Source: Shewanella sp. TC10 (lineage in GTDB: Bacteria; Pseudomonadota; Gammaproteobacteria; Enterobacterales; Shewanellaceae). Taken from it: a stretch of 64,000 bases of DNA. The number at the start of each line of letters is the position of its first letter. The first letter of the stretch is position 1. Position numbers and translations under genes: made by a program. The stretch is from positions 41,602 through 105,601 of the forward strand of contig NZ_VKHR01000010.1 of the NCBI RefSeq assembly GCF_009663145.1, read 5' to 3'. A model generated the notes under the pieces. It saw nothing but the letters and a program-made list of their open reading frames with translations, was not told where the DNA came from and did no database searches. Below, piece after piece: positions 57,224-64,000 of the stretch.

Positions 57224-59899
57224 TTACTCCATAACAGTACCTTCAAGGTAAGATAAATCTGAGCCATTCAGAACGGTTACAGCTTGTTGATAAGTTGACT
57301 GACTTACACCTATGACAATAACATCATCTAAACCATCCTGATTCACATCTTGTGATTCAAACGACAAACCTTCCCACTCAACACCTATCGTATATCGTCC
57401 ATATTCAGTTAATGAACTACCATCCTTGATAATTAATTGTGCTGTTCGGTTTGATTTTGTGAATCCTAATAACCCGAACTCATTAAAACCATCGTTGTTT
57501 AAATCTCCAAGCTCTTTAACTTGAACATCTTCCCAGCTAGCAGGCCAACTAATATTAGCTATTCGAGTATTGGGTAAACGACCGTCATTGATCCGTAAAA
57601 ACACTTTACCTGTATTTGGATTGGTACCAAATAAGGCAACTTCACGGATATCATCACCCGTTCTATCACCGACGAGTAATGGTTTTACATCAACTAAATC
57701 ACTTGGCCAACTAAAGGTACGGATAACACCTCGTTTATCATGGCCTTTTTTAACTAACCATTGATATCGACCGTCATCTTTGCGTTGACCAAACTGTCCC
57801 CAGTCAATCGTACCATCATTATCTAAGTCGTCCATTTGAAGTAAGCTGATATTTTCCCAAAGCTTGTTCCAGTTATATACATCAACTTTTGAAGAAGCAT
57901 TCGCACCATCGTAAATGAACAATTGCCCCTTATCTAAACGAGTATGACGACCATATAAAGCCACTTCAGGAACACCATCAAATGTTACATCTGTCATGCT
58001 CACAAAACGGGTATTATCCCAAAGATTAGGCCACTTAAAGGTTTGATACCCCGCTTTGGTTGAGCCATCTTTTACAACCAACTGACGAGTACCGTTTGCT
58101 ATATGTACTCCACTGATTGCGTACTCTTGAATTCCATCTAAGGTAAAATCAACTAAAGCTTCAAACTTGACCTCTTTTAATGTTGCTGGCCAGTTCCAAG
58201 CGCCAAACTTATTTCCTGTCACGCTATTATGCACGACAAGTTGATAGCGGTTAGCTGAGGAGTCAAAACCAAATAAGCCAATTTCGCTGATACCATCAGC
58301 ATTTCGGTCTTTCAATATAAACACTTCAACTTCATCAACTAAGTGAGGGATAGAGTAAGAAACTATTGTTGCAAAGGTAGCACCACTGATGACTTTGAAA
58401 CTTTCCTCTGATGAATTAATTGTATAAACAACCAGCCAGTCATTCACTCCATCACTGTCTAAATCATCAAAAGCAATAAGCGTTTCAGCTTTACCAATAA
58501 AACTATTCTCATCTAAAGGGTCGCTACCATTTGCTATTTCAGTACCATCACTAACTCCATCGCCATCACTGTCTGCATTGTTAATGTCGGTACCTAAAGC
58601 GATTTCGTCAATGTTGGAAACTCCATCACCGTCAGCATCTGCTAATGCATCTGCAGAATCAAGAGGGTCCAGACCTAACGCTAATTCGATACCATCATCA
58701 ATACCATCATCATCAGAGTCAGGATCATTAGGTAATAAGCCCGCTAACACTTCATCTAAATTAGATATGCCATCTCCGTCTTTATCTAATGCAGCATCGG
58801 CACCATTAGTAGGATTTAGCCCATAAAGCACTTCAAGGCCATCATTAATGCCATCATTATCACTATCGGCATTATTAACTCCTGTACCTTGAGCTAACTC
58901 TTCTTCATTAGTTAAACCATCATTATCAGCATCTAAATAAATATCTTGATCATCTAATGGGTCCATTTCGTTAGCGACCTCGACATAGTCGCTTACGCCA
59001 TCATTATCAGAGTCACTGTCAGTAGGATCTGTACCTAACGCTAACTCTTCATCATTCGTTAAACCGTCATTATCTAAGTCAGGATCAAACCTGTCATCGA
59101 TAAAATCGATGTCATTATCGTAAAAAGCAAAATAGGCATCACCTAATTGTGTGAAATTACCTCTCCAATCTTCACTGTTTAAAGTAATCTCATTTACTGC
59201 AATATAAGATTCAGGTGAAACAAACGACATTAATGCCACACTTTGGTTGACATAATTAGTTTCTAAATTTAGAGCCACACTATTCACTGAGGCTGTAATA
59301 CTCGAGATACTAGGAAGACCAGAAATCAATTCAGCATCGACATTCAGAGATTGAGAAACATCTGTATTAACAGCATTATAAGCATCCGTTCCTGTTAAAG
59401 ATAAGGACCTCATTCCTACATCAACTGATTCAAAGTCAGTAAAGGCCGACATATAACCCCAAACGGAGCCGTCTGCTGAGTTTCCAGCTGTCGAATCAAA
59501 ATGTAAGCTTGTAGTGATATTTCTATTGGAACGTTCAACCACTGAAGAAACAATTACATTAGATTGCCCAGCAAGATCGTAGTTAGCACTTTCTAGAATA
59601 TTAATTGGCATCTGATAAGTAATGGAAGAATCGCCTTGATCATCAACGACCACAAGGTTCACTATATGTTGACCAACTGATAAGGCCTCAGTATTTATAG
59701 TTTGTTCATAAAATACAAAAGGGGAGCTTTGTGATAAAGCTAAAACTGCTGCTTCAGTTCTATCAGTTGTATCAAAAAATACCTCTGATTGATTGATTTG
59801 ACTTGCACTAACGTCAAAAAGGCACACTAAAGCATAAGCTGAAATCAGACGGCTAATGTGGTGTATGGGCACAAGTTTTCTATATATTGTAATATTCAT
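57224..59899 (-). CDS. Secreted protein with calcium-binding TSP3 repeats and FG-GAP domain
   Basis: This 891-residue protein has an N-terminal signal (about 1-33: ...LISAYALVCLFDVSAS). A beta-rich domain of unknown family (about 35-265) follows. Then come about nine thrombospondin type-3-like calcium repeats (about 270-470), with DxDxDGxxD/N motifs such as DSDGDGVSDGTEI. The C-terminus (475-891) has the same eight FG-GAP-type repeats as the subtilase, most blades over 80 percent identical. There is no catalytic domain, so it looks structural or adhesive. It starts 12 bases after the beta-helix gene, and the two are probably co-transcribed. Confidence 0.88.
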   Translation of the reverse strand: MNITIYRKLVPIHHISRLISAYALVCLFDVSASQINQSEVFFDTTDRTEAAVLALSQSSPFVFYEQTINTEALSVGQHIVNLVVVDDQGDSSITYQMPINILESANYDLAGQSNVIVSSVVERSNRNITTSLHFDSTAGNSADGSVWGYMSAFTDFESVDVGMRSLSLTGTDAYNAVNTDVSQSLNVDAELISGLPSISSITASVNSVALNLETNYVNQSVALMSFVSPESYIAVNEITLNSEDWRGNFTQLGDAYFAFYDNDIDFIDDRFDPDLDNDGLTNDEELALGTDPTDSDSDNDGVSDYVEVANEMDPLDDQDIYLDADNDGLTNEEELAQGTGVNNADSDNDGINDGLEVLYGLNPTNGADAALDKDGDGISNLDEVLAGLLPNDPDSDDDGIDDGIELALGLDPLDSADALADADGDGVSNIDEIALGTDINNADSDGDGVSDGTEIANGSDPLDENSFIGKAETLIAFDDLDSDGVNDWLVVYTINSSEESFKVISGATFATIVSYSIPHLVDEVEVFILKDRNADGISEIGLFGFDSSANRYQLVVHNSVTGNKFGAWNWPATLKEVKFEALVDFTLDGIQEYAISGVHIANGTRQLVVKDGSTKAGYQTFKWPNLWDNTRFVSMTDVTFDGVPEVALYGRHTRLDKGQLFIYDGANASSKVDVYNWNKLWENISLLQMDDLDNDGTIDWGQFGQRKDDGRYQWLVKKGHDKRGVIRTFSWPSDLVDVKPLLVGDRTGDDIREVALFGTNPNTGKVFLRINDGRLPNTRIANISWPASWEDVQVKELGDLNNDGFNEFGLLGFTKSNRTAQLIIKDGSSLTEYGRYTIGVEWEGLSFESQDVNQDGLDDVIVIGVSQSTYQQAVTVLNGSDLSYLEGTVME
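57227..58500 (-). repeat. Duplicated FG-GAP domain coding segment, copy 2
   Basis: This segment encodes the eight-repeat domain of the 891-residue protein and aligns with 48542-49830 in repeat order and phrasing. For example the fifth repeat reads [16 protein letters not shown] in both. It shows recent whole-domain duplication or gene conversion. Confidence 0.85.
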
Positions 59900-59911
59900 C
59901 TTATGCCACCC

Positions 59912-61327
59912 TTAGCGTAACCGAGCTATTGCGACCGCCTTAACCTTCAAAGCTCCTGATGTACTTAAACTACTGTTTGCTTCAAACAGAGGATAAAAAT
60001 ACGGCTCTACGGTATTTTCAGTGCGCTGTTTTGCAAACTGAAGATATGAAAAAGGTCCGCCGTGAACACCTAGATCAATGATACTGCCGTCAACGTCACG
60101 GTACCCTGCATTATCAAGCCCAGCGTTAATCCCTGGCGAGCCTGTATCGAGTACGTAATCAACTTCATCAATAAATTTAGGATCTAGCTCAATCAGATTG
60201 TCATCTAAGCTGCAATCTCCAACATTGTTAAAGCATAAGTTATTTGAAAAGACACTATAGAGTTCACTTTTAGAACTATCGAGGTTAAACACATTAGGCT
60301 GAATGTTATCGCTAATAATATTATTGATAAATTTCACTTCGGCAGAGAAATGAAGAGCCTCAGCATAATTTGGCGTAGCATCAAATAGTGCCGTAGCCTT
60401 AGAGTCAAAAACATTATTACTCACATTCCAAAAGCCTTCAGTAGAAGCACCAATCTGCATCATCCTAAAAGCACCTGGTGTTCCTGTCGCAGAATAAGGG
60501 TTTAGCCCTTGTACGACGATATTATTTGAAAAATCACCATCACCTTCAAGTGTCATCATCGAGTAATTGGAATTAGAAACAGACACTCCAGACTCTGCAG
60601 AAAGAGTTTGCGAAAAGCTATTACTCATAACACGAGAATAAGAGCCAACTAAAGAATTTGAAGAAATTGTTAACATGCTAGAATTATGTATAAATGAATT
60701 GCCAATAATATGGGCCTCAGCACCATAGGCCAAAAGTCTTAATGATACATAATTCAATTCGTTACCAGCAAAAATAAAACTATTTTTCGCCCCCATCTGA
60801 TAAAAATATGAATTAAGACCTGAGAAGCTGTTACCAACAATGATCAAATCATCAATAACAAACTTATTACCATCGGCATCCGTTGTTTCATAAACCTGAA
60901 AGTCTATCTGAGAAAACTGATTTTCTAACAGTGCGACTGAGCTAATTGCACCATCAATTTCAAGTCTCGGTCTATTGGTGACGGATGCTCCTTCATAATA
61001 AAAAATCCCTTGCATAATAAAGTCTGTATCTGCGCCTTGAATTTTAATCGCAGGTATGTTGCTGCCCCCAGCAAAGTATACCCTTGGAGTCGCTGCTGCA
61101 TTAATTGCTCTAATCGTTAGACTTTTATCAACAATTAAATCATCATTTGATAATGTATAAATCCCATCTTCTAGAATTAACACATCGCCACTAACAGCAG
61201 ATGAAACAGCAGTTCTTAAGGTATTAGAACCAGGAGAAACGGAAACCTCTGCAGCAAAAACATTTTGTGAAAGTATCAACAGTGCAAATGAAAAGAAGCT
61301 TAAAATCTTTATTCCATATTTACTCAT
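59912..61327 (-). CDS. Secreted right-handed beta-helix protein (choice-of-anchor Q-like C-terminus)
   Basis: This 471-residue protein has a signal peptide (about 1-26: SFFSFALLILSQNVFA). The mature part begins VSPGSNTLRTAVSSAVSGD VLILEDGIYTL (seen in two pieces), typical of pectate-lyase-like parallel beta-helices. Asn- and Gly-rich rungs follow to about residue 400. The C-terminal DTGSPGINAGLDNAGYRDVDG and then IDLGVHGGPF resemble the choice-of-anchor Q motif. It could bind, cut or epimerise a polysaccharide; no catalytic residues could be assigned. The ATG at 61327 has GGGAG upstream. It heads a two-gene unit with the 891-residue protein. Confidence 0.8.
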   Translation of the reverse strand: MSKYGIKILSFFSFALLILSQNVFAAEVSVSPGSNTLRTAVSSAVSGDVLILEDGIYTLSNDDLIVDKSLTIRAINAAATPRVYFAGGSNIPAIKIQGADTDFIMQGIFYYEGASVTNRPRLEIDGAISSVALLENQFSQIDFQVYETTDADGNKFVIDDLIIVGNSFSGLNSYFYQMGAKNSFIFAGNELNYVSLRLLAYGAEAHIIGNSFIHNSSMLTISSNSLVGSYSRVMSNSFSQTLSAESGVSVSNSNYSMMTLEGDGDFSNNIVVQGLNPYSATGTPGAFRMMQIGASTEGFWNVSNNVFDSKATALFDATPNYAEALHFSAEVKFINNIISDNIQPNVFNLDSSKSELYSVFSNNLCFNNVGDCSLDDNLIELDPKFIDEVDYVLDTGSPGINAGLDNAGYRDVDGSIIDLGVHGGPFSYLQFAKQRTENTVEPYFYPLFEANSSLSTSGALKVKAVAIARLR

Positions 61328-61466
61328 TTTTATCTCCCTCTTATAGATTTTTCTAAAATCAAGCTTACTAACCAACAAATAGAAAACTTCAACAGCAAGT
61401 GCCACACCTTAAAAACATAACACACCACTAACAATTATACACAAAACCACAACAAAACGAGTATTA

Positions 61467-61921
61467 ATGACTGGGGTCTCTATCATAGACAGAGTTGTGA
61501 ACAACACAGATAAGGTATTCTTATTATTCCCATTACTATTATCAAGCAGTTATGCTGACGCAATACCCCAGTTCTAAGGGAAGTGCATAGGCTATAAAGG
61601 TATTGATATCCAATGGGACGGTATTGAAGAAGTTGCAATGTTTGGCATTCATGAGTCGGTCCCCAAGCTAATAACTAGGGACTCAATCAATGGTGATTTA
61701 TTACAAGAAGTGAATTGGTTATCTAATTGGGTTAACCCAAGTTTTTAAGTATTGAAGATAAGTCAGGCTGTAAGTACGACAAAGACAACCCCAGTATTAC
61801 CGTAAGTGATAAATCTGCTATAACTGTTTGGAGCGACCCTTACCGTGAAGAGTATTCCAAAGAACCAAGAGATACGAGTTTAAATGCTGGCGTATACGGC
61901 ACGATATTTATCGAAGAGTAA
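61467..61921 (+). pseudogene. Decayed secreted FG-GAP-family gene
   Basis: On the plus strand, an ATG at 61467 gives 36 residues with a signal-peptide look (VFLLFPLLLSSSYADA), then TAA at 61575. In the same frame from 61578 the sequence resumes as GIDIQWDGIEEVAMFGIH, then VNWLSNWVNPSF, and stops at 61746. That piece matches the fourth blade of the FG-GAP domain ([15 protein letters not shown]...YNWNKLW). A different frame from about 61736 then gives about 60 residues ending NAGVYGTIFIEE and stops at 61919. This reads as one gene with a nonsense stop, a large internal loss and a frameshift. It is opposite in strand to its intact relatives. Confidence 0.75.
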
Positions 61922-61976
61922 GACTTAATATCAAAATTTAGCTGAGTAGATACTCAGGCACAGCATAGTTGATTAT

Positions 61977-62001
61977 AACCACCTACCTAAAGTAGGTGGT
62001 T
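61977..62001. terminator. Hairpin after the edge FG-GAP gene
   Basis: AACCACCTAC (61977-61986) pairs with GTAGGTGGTT (61992-62001) across five bases. It lies 15 bases past the stop of the 62.0-64.0 kb gene. The T-run is weak on the minus strand, so termination is likely but not certain. Confidence 0.65.
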
Positions 62002-62015
62002 TAACTGCCTATAAG

Positions 62016-64000
62016 CTAATCAAGCAGCCAGTTATTCATCAGAGTAAATATAGTCTGATAATCCTCTGACATGATCATAGGTTTATTATTTCTATTTTGC
62101 TCTGTTACGATATTAAGGACATCGTCTGAAGCAAAGTAACTCAATATAAAGTCATCCTCTCCATTATGCTCTGACACACTAACGACAATCTGCCCTTCAT
62201 CATTAATACTCCAAGGGACAAAGTAAGTATCAACATCAGTAACTAATGCTTGATTATTTTGCAAGAAGCCTATTGAAAATGAGTTAGGGTCAATATTTAT
62301 GCTACCTTCCTCTGCATTATCTTCTATAAAATGAAAAGACTTATTGAGAATATCCTCTTCGGTCCACATTTTTGTAATATTGCCATTCAATAATTTTTTT
62401 GTATACAAGCCTAATTCATCATCGGAAACAGATATTCCAAATTGATTTGATACATACAAAAAGTTTTTGTCTTCAATTTCACCATTTTCATGATGGATTT
62501 TTAAAATACTATTTTCAACAGAGTAAGGAAATACCATATTCTGCTTAGTTAAAAACTCTCCATCAAACAATAAATGTCCTTCAGGTTCTTGTGAACGAAC
62601 TTCATCATTAAAAGAAGTATAGAATCGAAAATCATTTGAGTTTTTGGCAAGTAAAAAAGATTCAAGAGTGACTCGTTCAGGCTCTAAAATTCGATCAAAT
62701 AAAACATTATGAGTATAACCATCAATAACTGACACTCTAGAATTTTTAGAAATATATTGCTCTCCAGTTAGCGCAAAATCTAACACTCCATCGCCATTGG
62801 CATCATATATATCAAGGTGAACGTTATACCATTGATGATCCCATGTATATAACTGGAGCTGCTTGCCTGTGACAACACTTTTTATACTTAATTTAATCTC
62901 TTCAGAAATAGTATCTATCCCTAAAAGCGCTATTTCATCGACGCCATCATTATCTATATCATGTATATTAATGACTTGTGATCCTAAGCCCCAAGTGGTT
63001 GGCCAAGTAATATTTTTTACTCTTCTATTTGGTAGTCTTCCATCATTAATTAATGCCTTATATCTGGCACTGCCAATATCATAACCTACGATCGCAATAT
63101 CATTGATGCCGTCATTGGTCATGTCGTTAACAATAAAAGGCTTAGCTTTAAGAATGGTTGAGTTCCAAGTCAGTGTTCTTATTGTACCAACTTTAGTTGA
63201 GCCCTTCTTAATCACCAACTGATAGCGACCGTCATCAATACGTTGACCAAACTGTCCCCAGTCTTTGGTTCCATCGCCATCAATATCTTGTAATTGAAGT
63301 AACTCAATATTTTCCCAGTTTTTAACCCAATTGTATGTTGTTAATTTACCTGAAGGATTATTGCCATCATATATAAATAACTGACCATTATTACGTCGCT
63401 TGTGAAGCCCAAATAATGCAACTTCAGGAATCGTATCTCCAGTAAAATCTGTCATTGTTATAACACTTGGGTTAGTCCAATTATCAGACCATTTAAAAGT
63501 ATTAACCTTGTTCTTATACTTTCCGTCTTTGACTTGTAATTGAGTTGTTCCATTTGCTTTATGGGACCCAACAATGGCGAATTCGCCGATACCATCAAGA
63601 GTTAGATCTTCTATTTCAATAAATTCAGGAGAGTATAAGCTGGGATTCCAAGTCCAAGTATTTACTATATTGCCAATCGCACTATTTAATAAAACAAATT
63701 GGTACTTTTCATTGTCAACATTAAAACCAAAGAGACCAACATCTCTAACACCATCTCCAGTTCTGTCCTTAACCCAATGGTATGTTCTTTCTGTAAAGTT
63801 TTCAGGAAAGTAATATTGTGTAATGAAGGTGCCATCAACTCCTGAAAAAATGTCAAACTTTAAAGAGTCATACTCACTACCGTATACAACCCAATCTGTT
63901 ATTCCATCATTGTTAACATCTGCTAATAACTCTACTCCTTCAAATTCAGATGTTGCACTTACCATAAATGACAAGCTACTTAGCACAATAAAATAGATCG
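62016..64000 (-). CDS. Secreted FG-GAP repeat protein (start lies outside the window)
   Basis: At least 661 residues are visible. The codons at the edge read IYFIVLSSLSFMVSATSEF, the end of a signal peptide, so the true start lies just beyond 64000; a GTG at 63986 is inside the signal. Eight FG-GAP-type repeats fill about residues 15-430 in the same order as in the other two proteins, with [15 protein letters not shown] as the fifth. The C-terminal 225 residues are unlike the relatives and of unknown fold, with several Asp/Glu-rich turns (EDNAEEGSINIDPNS). It lacks TSP3 repeats and protease domains. Confidence 0.88.
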   Translation of the reverse strand, partial: IYFIVLSSLSFMVSATSEFEGVELLADVNNDGITDWVVYGSEYDSLKFDIFSGVDGTFITQYYFPENFTERTYHWVKDRTGDGVRDVGLFGFNVDNEKYQFVLLNSAIGNIVNTWTWNPSLYSPEFIEIEDLTLDGIGEFAIVGSHKANGTTQLQVKDGKYKNKVNTFKWSDNWTNPSVITMTDFTGDTIPEVALFGLHKRRNNGQLFIYDGNNPSGKLTTYNWVKNWENIELLQLQDIDGDGTKDWGQFGQRIDDGRYQLVIKKGSTKVGTIRTLTWNSTILKAKPFIVNDMTNDGINDIAIVGYDIGSARYKALINDGRLPNRRVKNITWPTTWGLGSQVINIHDIDNDGVDEIALLGIDTISEEIKLSIKSVVTGKQLQLYTWDHQWYNVHLDIYDANGDGVLDFALTGEQYISKNSRVSVIDGYTHNVLFDRILEPERVTLESFLLAKNSNDFRFYTSFNDEVRSQEPEGHLLFDGEFLTKQNMVFPYSVENSILKIHHENGEIEDKNFLYVSNQFGISVSDDELGLYTKKLLNGNITKMWTEEDILNKSFHFIEDNAEEGSINIDPNSFSIGFLQNNQALVTDVDTYFVPWSINDEGQIVVSVSEHNGEDDFILSYFASDDVLNIVTEQNRNNKPMIMSEDYQTIFTLMNNWLLD

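Noticed and set aside
1..64000. CRISPR array, tRNA or rRNA genes, prophage
   Set aside because: The only regular repeats are the short tandem arrays listed; there are no spaced 28-37 bp repeats, no cloverleaf sequences noticed, and no integrase or phage structural genes.

Overview
The window reads as a chromosomal segment of a marine gammaproteobacterium of the Alteromonadales, most likely Shewanella or a close relative. Support for this is AT-rich DNA, an Aer-type receptor, YghU, RimK next to a RimB-like protease, the gene order cysD-cysN-SLC13 permease-cysC, and an IS630-type MITE. The genus is inferred from gene content; no database search was possible. No rRNA, tRNA, CRISPR array, prophage or complete insertion sequence was found.

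Region 1 (1-12.8 kb) is ordinary chromosome rich in sensing and signalling genes. It holds the end of an unrecognised gene, a LysR regulator, an Aer-like PAS chemoreceptor behind an FNR-like box, a 2OG-Fe(II) oxygenase, yghU, two small genes, a PilZ protein, a CBS-pair protein, a PAS-GGDEF diguanylate cyclase, an FAH-family enzyme, a 263 bp MITE, and a second chemoreceptor with a HAMP domain. Region 2 (12.8-19.8 kb) holds the three-gene rimB-like/rimK/aspartoacylase-like operon, a DUF2461 protein, an Omp85-type outer-membrane barrel and an RsmB/NOP2-family RNA methyltransferase.

Region 3 (19.8-48.4 kb) is read almost entirely on the minus strand and looks like a sulfated-glycan locus. Going with transcription, it begins with a secreted protein of unknown function and a GT61 glycosyltransferase. 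GT2, GT4, two sulfotransferases, a COG5610-like protein, an RgpF-HAD protein, and alternating sulfotransferases and glycosyltransferases follow. It ends with cysD, cysN, a sulfate-type permease and cysC, which make PAPS, the sulfate donor. After these come a DHH phosphoesterase that could remove the by-product pAp, then galU and glmM, which supply nucleotide-sugar precursors. Five sulfotransferases and about eight glycosyltransferases lie within 18 kb, many joined by 1-8 base overlaps. No flippase, polymerase or outer-membrane exporter is visible.

Region 4 (48.5-64 kb) encodes very large secreted proteins, also on the minus strand. They are a 2652-residue subtilase carrying lectin-like, FN3, IPT, cohesin-like, dockerin-like and calcium-repeat modules, a 891-residue calcium-repeat protein, a parallel beta-helix protein, and an FG-GAP protein cut by the window edge. 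Three of them share one eight-repeat FG-GAP/propeller-like domain with a conserved repeat order. A decayed fourth relative lies on the opposite strand. A heptanucleotide tandem array lies in the long gap upstream of the subtilase gene. A reasonable working model is that regions 3 and 4 together build a sulfated extracellular matrix and its secreted proteins; that link is inference from proximity and common strand.
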